From Candidatus Nomurabacteria bacterium CG_4_10_14_0_2_um_filter_30_12 (GTDB lineage Bacteria; Patescibacteriota; Minisyncoccia; Phycocordibacterales; UBA9973): a stretch of DNA of 11,990 nt. The stretch lies in NCBI GenBank assembly GCA_002792755.1, contig PFOY01000007.1, positions 1-11,990 of the forward strand. The letters run 5' to 3'. The notes under the pieces were generated by a model that ran no database searches, was not told where the DNA came from, and worked only from the letters and a program-made list of their open reading frames with translations. Made by a program: the position numbers and the translations under genes. This document shows, in pieces, positions 1 through 5,370 of this stretch (the stretch's first letter is position 1; the number at the start of each line of letters is the position of its first letter).

Positions 1-1032
1 AATTTACGTCAACAAAAATATTATATATTTAATAAATCATATACAAAAGAAGAATACGAAGATAAGATAAAATCTTATAAGTTAGATACATATTCTGGAG
101 TGGAGGCATTTAAAAAAGAATTTTTAGATTTTATCAAAAATAAACCAAGAAAATTTGCGGAATGCTCGAATATTGTAAATTCAACAGGAAATTACATGAC
201 TAATGTAAAAAATAACCGTTATTGTTTCCACGCTTATGATGCTGAAAATAATGCTTATTGTGAACATGTTTGGCGTGGTGCAAAAGATTGCATGGATTGC
301 AGCACAGCAGGACGATCTGTCGAATTAATTTATAACACCATTAATGTAGGTTTGCAGTCTTCTAATGTTATTTGTAGTTCATATTGTTGGGGTTCTCAAT
401 TTATGGAATACTGTTTGAATTGCCCTAATTCAAATAATTGTTTTGGATGTACTGGTTTGAAAAAAAATTCTTATTGCATTTTAAATAAACAATACAGTAA
501 AGAGGATTATAAAAAATTGCGTTCAGAAATTATCACTAAAATGAAACAAGATGGTAATTATGGAGATTTCTTTCCAAGTAACATGTCATCATTTGGTTAC
601 AATGAATCTTCTGCTATTGAAGAATTTACATTATCAAAAGAAGAAGCACTAGTTCAAGGATTTAAATGGGAAAATAGAGAAAGAGGTACTTATGGTAAAG
701 AAACGATAGATTGGAATAAATTTTCTGATTCAATTAAAGATTTACCTAATGATTTTGATATAAATAAAGAAATCTTTATTTGTTTAGAATGTAAAAAAAA
801 TTATCGTATCATTACAAATGAGCTTTCTTTTTATAGAAGAATGAATATTCCATTACCAAGGAATTGTCCTGAATGTAGACATACCAAAAGATTAAAAAAT
901 AGGGGGCCAAATAAACTTTGGCATAGAAAGTGTATGAAAGAAGGTTGTAATAATGAATTTGAAACATCATATTCACCAGACAGACCAGAAATAATATATT
1001 GTGAAAAGTGTTACCAACAAGAAGTTTATTAG
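1..1032 (+). CDS. Cys-rich zinc-ribbon protein of unknown function (5'-partial)
   Basis: The reading frame is open from base 1, so the GTG at 100 is not the true start: the upstream codons (NLRQQKYYIFNKSYTKEEYE) match residues 220-239 of the next gene (NLRGASNYIFNVKYGKVEYE). 343 residues are visible. The middle has scattered Cys and CxxC motifs, including a segment ending in YCILNKQYSKEDYKKL. The C-terminal ~85 residues form a double zinc-ribbon module with four paired-Cys sites (CLEC, CPEC, a CMKEGC variant, CEKC) and an SYSPDRPEIIYC signature. It is a paralogue of the protein at 1270-2979, in tandem and on the same strand. No catalytic motif is recognised. Zinc binding is inferred from the Cys spacing; the function is unknown. 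It ends in TAG. Confidence 0.85.
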   Translation, partial: NLRQQKYYIFNKSYTKEEYEDKIKSYKLDTYSGVEAFKKEFLDFIKNKPRKFAECSNIVNSTGNYMTNVKNNRYCFHAYDAENNAYCEHVWRGAKDCMDCSTAGRSVELIYNTINVGLQSSNVICSSYCWGSQFMEYCLNCPNSNNCFGCTGLKKNSYCILNKQYSKEDYKKLRSEIITKMKQDGNYGDFFPSNMSSFGYNESSAIEEFTLSKEEALVQGFKWENRERGTYGKETIDWNKFSDSIKDLPNDFDINKEIFICLECKKNYRIITNELSFYRRMNIPLPRNCPECRHTKRLKNRGPNKLWHRKCMKEGCNNEFETSYSPDRPEIIYCEKCYQQEVY

Positions 1033-1100
1033 ATATCAACACTTCTGTCCTATCGTCTGAAAGTGTTAAGAAAAATAATAATGGAAAATAAAAGTGAAAA

Positions 1101-1133
1101 TAAAATACTTGCCCCATACTAATTTTTTGATTA
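1101..1133 (+). repeat. Dispersed hairpin-arm repeat, copy A
   Basis: This stretch aligns without gaps to 8601-8633 at 26 of 33 positions, and most of the differences are transitions. It contains an arm TGCCCCATA (1110-1118) followed by CTAATTTTTTGATTA. The complementary arm TATGGGGCA lies at 1246-1254, with two small hairpins between (GGGGT/ACCCC at 1211-1226 and AAGC/GCTT at 1233-1243). In copy B the complementary arm follows directly. The role is unknown. It could be a mobile short repeat or a structured leader of the next gene. Confidence 0.5.
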
Positions 1134-1158
1134 AGTAATATAATAAATAAAATAGTTA

Positions 1159-1167
1159 TGTTAAATA
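1159..1167 (+). promoter_or_regulatory. Possible extended -10 promoter upstream of the second zinc-ribbon gene
   Basis: TGTTAAATA (1160-1167 with the preceding T) resembles the TGnTAnnnT elements found just before rplS, tRNA-Leu and the SDR gene in this window. A start near 1174 would give a leader of about 95 nt before the ATG at 1270. That leader includes a 16-residue mini-ORF (1182-1232) and the GGGGT/ACCCC hairpin. No convincing -35 is seen. Confidence 0.25.
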
Positions 1168-1269
1168 AATATATATAGAATATGGATAAAGAATTTAAAA
1201 ATTTAGTACTGGGGTGTCAGAACCCCGAATGAAAGCAGAGCTTCATATGGGGCAGGTTGTAAAAAAGTT

Positions 1270-2979
1270 ATGGAGTATAAACCACAAAACGTGATATGTC
1301 AAAACTGCAAGACTCAATTTACGATAGAGCCTGAAGATTTTAATTTTTATGAGAAGATAAAAGTTCCTCCACCGACTTGGTGTCCACAATGTCGGATGGA
1401 AAGGCGAATGTCTTTTGTAAATGCTTGGAATGTTTCTTTTCGTAATTGTGACAAATGTGGTAAAAAAACACTTTCTATTTATTCACCTGAACAAGAAATT
1501 GTTGTATATTGTTCTGCTTGTTTTTGGGCTGATGATTGGGATGGTACGGAATATGGGATGGAGTACGATCCTAATAAACCATTTTTAAAACAAATTCAGG
1601 AACTTTCAGAAAAAACACCATTTTCACCACTAGATACTTTGTATAAAAGTTTGAAAAATTCTGAATATTCCAACGGTATTGCTTGGTCAAAAAATTGTTA
1701 TTTAACTTTTTGGGCAGATTATTGTGAAGATGTTTATTATTCATCGATTTTAAATCTCTTAAAATTTAGCGCTGATTGTTTGAGGGCTCAAGAGTCAGAA
1801 CTCTGTTATGAGTCAATAGGGGTGGCTAAATGCTATCAGTGTTTTTTCTCTGAGGAATGTGATGCTTGTGTGAATGTTTGGTTTTCGCGCAATTGTTATA
1901 GTTGTACGAACTGTATAGGATGCGTGAATTTGCGTGGGGCCTCTAATTATATTTTTAATGTTAAATATGGGAAAGTTGAATACGAGAAAAAGGTAAAAGA
2001 ACTGAATCTAGATTCTTGGACAGATTTGCAAAAGCTTAGCGAAGAGTCATATAAATTTTGGCTGACAAAACCAAAGAGAGAATACAATGGAAATTCTTTA
2101 AATATAAATGTTACGGGTGAACATGTTTTTAACTCAAGAAACTCAAAAGAAATGTATATTTGTGTCGGAGCTGAAAACTGTAAATGGTGCGAACTTATAA
2201 CGGTTCCACCTGTAAAAGATGCTTATGACTATTCTGGGTGGGGAAACAATAGTGAACTTATCTATGAATGTGCTAGTGTCGGAGAAAATGCTAACAATGT
2301 TAAATTTTCTTATCAATGTTTTCCTGATACTCTAAATCTTAAATATTGTTTTTGGTGTATTGCGGGAAAAAACAATTTCGGGTGTGTGAGTTTAAAACGA
2401 AAAAAATATTGTATTTTAAATAAAGAATACGAGAAAGAAGAATATGAAAAGCTTAAAGCGAAGATTATAGAGGATATGAAAACAAATCCTTATATAGACA
2501 AACTCGGACGTAAATATTATTATGGAGAATTTTTTCCACCTGAAATGAGTAAATTAGCCTACAATAAATCTAACGCGATGAAGTTTTTACCGAAAACGAA
2601 AGAGGAAGCTTTAAGAGAAGGATATAGTTGGAGTGATAAGGAAGATACTTTATACAAAACTTCAATATTGGCAATTTCTTTACCAGAGAAAATAATTGAT
2701 ACAGAAGAAAATATTTTAAATGAAGTGGTAGAATGTAAAAATTGTAGTAGGGGATATAAAATAACTCAAGGGGAGCTGAATTTACTTCGTAAAATGAATT
2801 TGCCGGTACCCCATCATTGTCCTAAATGTCGGGAGAACAGAAGATTTTCAAGAATAACTAAACCAAAACTTTACAAAAGATTTTGTATGAAATGTAATTT
2901 AGATATTTATACTTCTTTTTCCCCTGAAAGGCCGGACATTGTTTATTGTGTGAAATGTTATCAGCAGGAATTTGCCTAA
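1270..2979 (+). CDS. Large Cys-rich protein with duplicated double zinc-ribbon modules
   Basis: 569 residues with no family I can name. The N-terminal module has four CxxC knuckles (C10/C13, C38/C41, C60/C63, C81/C84) and the C-terminal module repeats them (C489/C492, C517/C520, C539/C542, C560/C563). The spacing between the first two pairs is the same in both. Both modules share the pattern FY/LLRK..P.P..CPxCR...R and SPE..IVYC, so the protein ends are an internal duplication. The middle (about residues 130-400) has Cys/Tyr-rich repeats in two blocks, each closing with an N/K-Y-x-K-x-EYEK segment, which could be a beta-solenoid. No signal peptide or membrane segment is seen. The start has only a weak GGGGCAGG 12 nt upstream. 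Metal binding is inferred; a structural, nucleic-acid-binding or protein-binding role is open. Confidence 0.85.
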   Translation: MEYKPQNVICQNCKTQFTIEPEDFNFYEKIKVPPPTWCPQCRMERRMSFVNAWNVSFRNCDKCGKKTLSIYSPEQEIVVYCSACFWADDWDGTEYGMEYDPNKPFLKQIQELSEKTPFSPLDTLYKSLKNSEYSNGIAWSKNCYLTFWADYCEDVYYSSILNLLKFSADCLRAQESELCYESIGVAKCYQCFFSEECDACVNVWFSRNCYSCTNCIGCVNLRGASNYIFNVKYGKVEYEKKVKELNLDSWTDLQKLSEESYKFWLTKPKREYNGNSLNINVTGEHVFNSRNSKEMYICVGAENCKWCELITVPPVKDAYDYSGWGNNSELIYECASVGENANNVKFSYQCFPDTLNLKYCFWCIAGKNNFGCVSLKRKKYCILNKEYEKEEYEKLKAKIIEDMKTNPYIDKLGRKYYYGEFFPPEMSKLAYNKSNAMKFLPKTKEEALREGYSWSDKEDTLYKTSILAISLPEKIIDTEENILNEVVECKNCSRGYKITQGELNLLRKMNLPVPHHCPKCRENRRFSRITKPKLYKRFCMKCNLDIYTSFSPERPDIVYCVKCYQQEFA

Positions 2980-2980
2980 G

Positions 2981-3009
2981 TTGCAAAAATGGTTTATCTA
3001 TGTTAAATT
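2981..3009 (+). promoter_or_regulatory. rplS promoter, apparently leaderless
   Basis: TTGCAA (2981-2986), a 17-bp spacer and an extended -10 TG-T-TAAATT (3001-3009). Transcription would start about 7 bp later, at or next to the rplS ATG (3016). No Shine-Dalgarno site fits between, so the message is predicted to be leaderless. Confidence 0.55.
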
Positions 3010-3015
3010 GTTTCA

Positions 3016-3435
3016 ATGGCAATAGATAAAATAAAACTTAGTCCGGTTAATATTGAGGACAGAAAAAAGCTTAATTTTAGTGCTGGAGACACTGTGCGTG
3101 TTTGGTCTAAAATTTTAGATGAAAAAGGTAAGACACGATTGCAGGCTTTTGAAGGTATCGTTCTTGCAAAGAAACATGGTACTGAAATCGGTGCGACTTT
3201 TACTGTTAGAAAGATTGCTTCAGGTGTAGGCGTAGAAAGAATTTTTCCACTTTTTTCTCCAAGTATTGATAAAATAGAAGTAACGAAGAAATCTCGTGCT
3301 CGTAAATCAAAACTTTATTATGTACGTACAAAAGCCGTTAAGGATGTACGAAGAAAATTACGTTCAGTTTCATCTCAGAGAGAAGAGGTAGAAAATGATA
3401 CAGAAGTAGTAGAAGAAATGAAAAAAGAGGAATAA
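3016..3435 (+). CDS. rplS: 50S ribosomal protein L19 (bL19)
   Basis: 139 residues. bL19 is a large-subunit protein located at the 30S-50S interface. The core matches the family: GDTVRVWSKILDEKGKTRLQ, FEGIVLAKKHG, FTVRKIASGVGVERIFPLFSP, then the basic RARKSKLYYVR segment. After the normal family end (about residue 117) there is an acidic tail (REEVENDTEVVEEMKKEE), a lineage-specific extension. The ATG follows the promoter so closely that translation is probably leaderless. tRNA-Leu starts 28 bp after the stop, behind its own -10 element. Confidence 0.95.
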   Translation: MAIDKIKLSPVNIEDRKKLNFSAGDTVRVWSKILDEKGKTRLQAFEGIVLAKKHGTEIGATFTVRKIASGVGVERIFPLFSPSIDKIEVTKKSRARKSKLYYVRTKAVKDVRRKLRSVSSQREEVENDTEVVEEMKKEE

Positions 3436-3446
3436 AACATAAAAAA

Positions 3447-3455
3447 TGTTAAAAT
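3447..3455 (+). promoter_or_regulatory. Extended -10 promoter of tRNA-Leu
   Basis: TGTTAAAAT fits TGnTAtAAT. It ends 8 bp before the mature 5' end of the tRNA (3464), so transcription should begin at or very near the mature end. No clear -35 is present; an extended -10 can act without one. Confidence 0.5.
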
Positions 3456-3463
3456 TTAGATAT

Positions 3464-3547
3464 GCGCGGATGGAGAAACGGTAGACTTGCCATCTTGAGG
3501 TGGTGGTGCCGAAAGGCATGGGGGTTCAAGTCCCCCTCCGCGCACCA
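3464..3547 (+). tRNA. tRNA-Leu (anticodon GAG)
   Basis: Full cloverleaf with a long variable arm (class II). The acceptor stem GCGCGGA (3464-3470) pairs with TCCGCGC (3537-3543); A73 is at 3544 and an encoded CCA at 3545-3547. The anticodon stem CCATC/GGTGG encloses loop TTGAGGT with GAG at 3497-3499. The variable arm is TGCC-GAAA-GGCA. The T arm is GGGGG-TTCAAGT-CCCCC. It reads CUC/CUU codons. Confidence 0.95.
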
Positions 3548-3636
3548 GAACAGAACTCAACGATTTTTTCGGTGGATACAAGCGGACGATTTAGTTTCAA
3601 GCCACCACACGCTCCGCGCGTGGCACATCATTTGTT

Positions 3637-3664
3637 TTGAAAATAGGTGCGAGTTTGGTACAAT
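3637..3664 (+). promoter_or_regulatory. Strong-looking promoter with no gene behind it
   Basis: TTGAAA (3637-3642), a 16-bp spacer and an extended -10 TGG-TACAAT (3656-3664), with a start near 3671. It sits just after a locally G+C-rich stretch (3570-3630) that contains the dyad CACGC/GCGTG. The next plus-strand gene is about 390 bp away, so the direct product would be a short RNA or a long leader. Confidence 0.4.
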
Positions 3665-3670
3665 GGAGAC

Positions 3671-3750
3671 ACATATTTAATTATTCAATAATCCATTTAC
3701 AAACTTAATGAGTTTATTGAAGTTTTCTATATATATTGAATAATTTTTTA
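3671..3750 (+). ncRNA. Candidate small RNA between orphan promoter and inverted repeat
   Basis: From the predicted start at 3671 the only ORF is 11 codons long. A perfect 12-bp inverted repeat AATTATTCAATA (3679-3690) / TATTGAATAATT (3734-3745) is followed by a T run and could act as a weak terminator. The stem is entirely A/T apart from one pair and the loop is 43 nt, so termination is doubtful. The right arm overlaps the end of the minus-strand remnant. Confidence 0.2.
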
Positions 3751-4025
3751 TCTTTTTCTAACATTTTTTCAGTATCAGTATGAGTTTCTATAACTTCTTT
3801 TGATATAGTGAGTCTTTCATCTTCTGAGAGAGTTTTATATTTTTCTTCTGTTTCTTCTTTTAATCCTTGGCTTGCTATTTTTCTCTCTTTTTCAAAATAT
3901 TCTATTCCCGACATCAATTCTGATAAGAAATTTAATAAATTATTATTTTCGTACTATTCTAGTTCTTGTTGGTTATATTTATTAATAAAATTATCCGGAC
4001 TTATTATTGCATTTTTGGTAACAGT
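3714..4025 (-). pseudogene. Remnant of a small charged protein gene, broken by a TAG
   Basis: The minus strand encodes a coherent, charged, coiled-coil-like protein from 3953 down to 3714: YENNNLLNFLSELMSGIEYF, then KERKIASQGLKEETEEKYK and so on to RKLQ. The same frame continues upstream of a TAG at 3956-3954 with VTKNAIISPDNFINKYNQQ and ELE, up to a TAA at 4028-4026. The composition on both sides is alike and the join reads smoothly as ELE-stop-YENNN, which suggests one gene with a nonsense change. No good start codon is seen in the upstream part. A shorter product could start at ATG 3914, without an obvious ribosome site. The family is not recognised. Confidence 0.4.
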
Positions 4026-4047
4026 TTATAGATTATAGATTTTTTTG

Positions 4048-4056
4048 TGTTAATAT
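4048..4056 (+). promoter_or_regulatory. Extended -10 promoter of the SDR gene
   Basis: TG-T-TAATAT ends 6 bp before the ATG at 4063, so the mRNA would be leaderless. The arrangement is the same as for rplS. No clear -35 is seen. Confidence 0.4.
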
Positions 4057-4062
4057 TAGTAT

Positions 4063-4737
4063 ATGGAGTTAGAAGATAAAATAGTAGTTATTACTGGAGG
4101 CACAAAAGGCCTAGGAAGGGCTATAGCTTTATCTTTTTTGGAAAATGGTTCAAAAGTCATAGTTTGTTCTCATGAAGAAAATAGGCCAGAAGATTTGAAC
4201 AAAGAGATACTTTGGATAAAAGCGGATGTGACAAAAGAAGATGAAATAAAGAATTTAGTAGAAAAAGTTGTTGAGAAATTTGAAAAATTAGACATTTGGA
4301 TAAACAATGCTGGTATTTGGCTACCCCATTTACCAATACAAGAAACAGATTGGGAAAGAGCACACGATTTAATAAAAGTTAATTTATTTGGAACTGTGTA
4401 TGGCTCTAAAAATGCTCTTATACAAATGAGAAAACAAGATTTTGGAATAATATTAAATATTTTATCTACTAGTGCTCTTGATGGTAAAGTAAATGAGACT
4501 GCATATTGTTCAAGTAAATTTGCTGCAAATGGTTTTACAAAATCTCTCATGAAAGAGGTAGATGGAAAAGATATTAAGGTTCTGGCTGTTTATCCAGGAG
4601 GAATGCGAACTAATTTGTTTGATGAAAAAAAACCAGAGAAATATAATGAATTTATGGACCCGAATGAGGTAGCTTTTAAAATTATAGAGAATCTTAAAAA
4701 AGAAACACCAGAAGAAGAATTAATTATAAAAGAATAA
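4063..4737 (+). CDS. Short-chain dehydrogenase/reductase (SDR family)
   Basis: 224 residues, a classical SDR length. The nucleotide-binding motif TGGTKGLG is at residues 11-18, D55 follows the third strand, NNAG is at 81-84, N107 sits in the active-site helix, the catalytic Ser is S135, YCSSK supplies Tyr148/Lys152, and PGG is at 178-180. The tetrad N-S-Y-K is complete, so it should be an active NAD(P)(H)-dependent oxidoreductase. The motifs do not define the substrate. The ATG directly follows a -10 element. The adenosyltransferase gene starts 46 bp after the stop. Confidence 0.9.
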   Translation: MELEDKIVVITGGTKGLGRAIALSFLENGSKVIVCSHEENRPEDLNKEILWIKADVTKEDEIKNLVEKVVEKFEKLDIWINNAGIWLPHLPIQETDWERAHDLIKVNLFGTVYGSKNALIQMRKQDFGIILNILSTSALDGKVNETAYCSSKFAANGFTKSLMKEVDGKDIKVLAVYPGGMRTNLFDEKKPEKYNEFMDPNEVAFKIIENLKKETPEEELIIKE

Positions 4738-4742
4738 TTCCA

Positions 4743-4769
4743 GTAGTAGGGCAGAGTTTACTACAGGAG
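4743..4769 (+). promoter_or_regulatory. Short hairpin and Shine-Dalgarno site before the adenosyltransferase gene
   Basis: GTAGTA (4743-4748) and TACTAC (4759-4764) form a 6-bp stem with a 10-nt loop. AGGAG (4765-4769) follows directly, about 14 nt before the ATG at 4784. The stem abuts the ribosome site and could affect its access. This is inference. Confidence 0.3.
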
Positions 4770-4783
4770 AAGTTTTTAAAAAT

Positions 4784-5365
4784 ATGCTTTACACAAGAAA
4801 GGGAGACAATGGAACAACTGGTTTATTTTCTGCCAAAGGCAGACCAGCCTCTGGCTGGGGATGCGATCAACGTATTTCTAAAAGTTCGATCATAGCTGAA
4901 GCATTAGGAGCGTTGGATGAGACTAATTCTTTTCTTGGTTTGTGTAAGGTGAAAGCTAAAAAAGAGAAGCTTTTATTTAACAAAAAGGAAATAGGTGAGA
5001 TTGTTCACGAAATTCAGAAAAATCTGTTTATTATTCAAGCGGAGCTTGCTGGTGCGTCGATGTCCATCGATGATGAGAAATTAAAAGAAGTAGAGAATAT
5101 TATTGATTCTATAGAAAAAGAACTTCCACCAATAAAAACCTTTTTTATTTCTGGGGGAACAGAATTAGCAACTTTGTTTGATGTTGCACGCACTATATCA
5201 CGTAATGCAGAAAGAAAAGTGGTTGCCGTTTCAGACGAGGGTAAGGTAGAAATAAAAGATTCAACAAAAGCTTATCTGAATCGTCTTTCTAGTGTTTTAT
5301 ACGCATTTGCTAGATTCTCTAATTATAAATTTGGTATAACAGAAGAAAGTCCTGATTACAAATAA
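4784..5365 (+). CDS. PduO-type cob(I)alamin adenosyltransferase
   Basis: 193 residues. The family transfers the adenosyl group of ATP to cob(I)alamin to make coenzyme B12. Motifs in order: the ATP-binding N-terminus YTRKGDNGTTGLF (3-15), RISKSS (30-35), EALGALDETNSFLG (39-52), the active-site segment GGTELATLFDVARTISRNAE (124-143) with R136, R140 and E143, and YLNRLSSVLYAFAR (164-177). Residues 16-25 (SAKGRPASGW) look inserted and are encoded by two back-to-back perfect hairpins (4829-4858). No other B12 gene is in the window, so the substrate is not confirmed. Only 5 bp separate it from the ATPase gene, which implies cotranscription. Confidence 0.87.
   Translation: MLYTRKGDNGTTGLFSAKGRPASGWGCDQRISKSSIIAEALGALDETNSFLGLCKVKAKKEKLLFNKKEIGEIVHEIQKNLFIIQAELAGASMSIDDEKLKEVENIIDSIEKELPPIKTFFISGGTELATLFDVARTISRNAERKVVAVSDEGKVEIKDSTKAYLNRLSSVLYAFARFSNYKFGITEESPDYK
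4829..4858 (+). repeat. Two back-to-back perfect hairpins in frame inside the adenosyltransferase gene
   Basis: TCTGCC-AAA-GGCAGA (4829-4843) is followed directly by CCAGCC-TCT-GGCTGG (4844-4858). Both stems are perfect 6-bp with 3-nt loops. The 30 bp are exactly ten codons in phase (residues 16-25) and are far richer in G+C than the surrounding gene. They fall where family members go straight from the glycine-rich loop to the next conserved segment. Confidence 0.6.
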
Positions 5366-5370
5366 TTATT

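Noticed and set aside
1182..1232. 16-residue mini-ORF as a leader peptide
   Set aside because: It follows a possible promoter and overlaps hairpins, but has no ribosome site, no run of regulatory codons and nothing to compare it with.
3462..3680. Plus-strand 72-aa ORF
   Set aside because: It coincides with the tRNA-Leu gene and is a chance open frame.
3808..4038. Plus-strand 76-aa ORF, Ser/Leu-rich
   Set aside because: It is the complement of the charged minus-strand remnant and has the Ser/Phe/Leu-rich composition typical of an antisense shadow.
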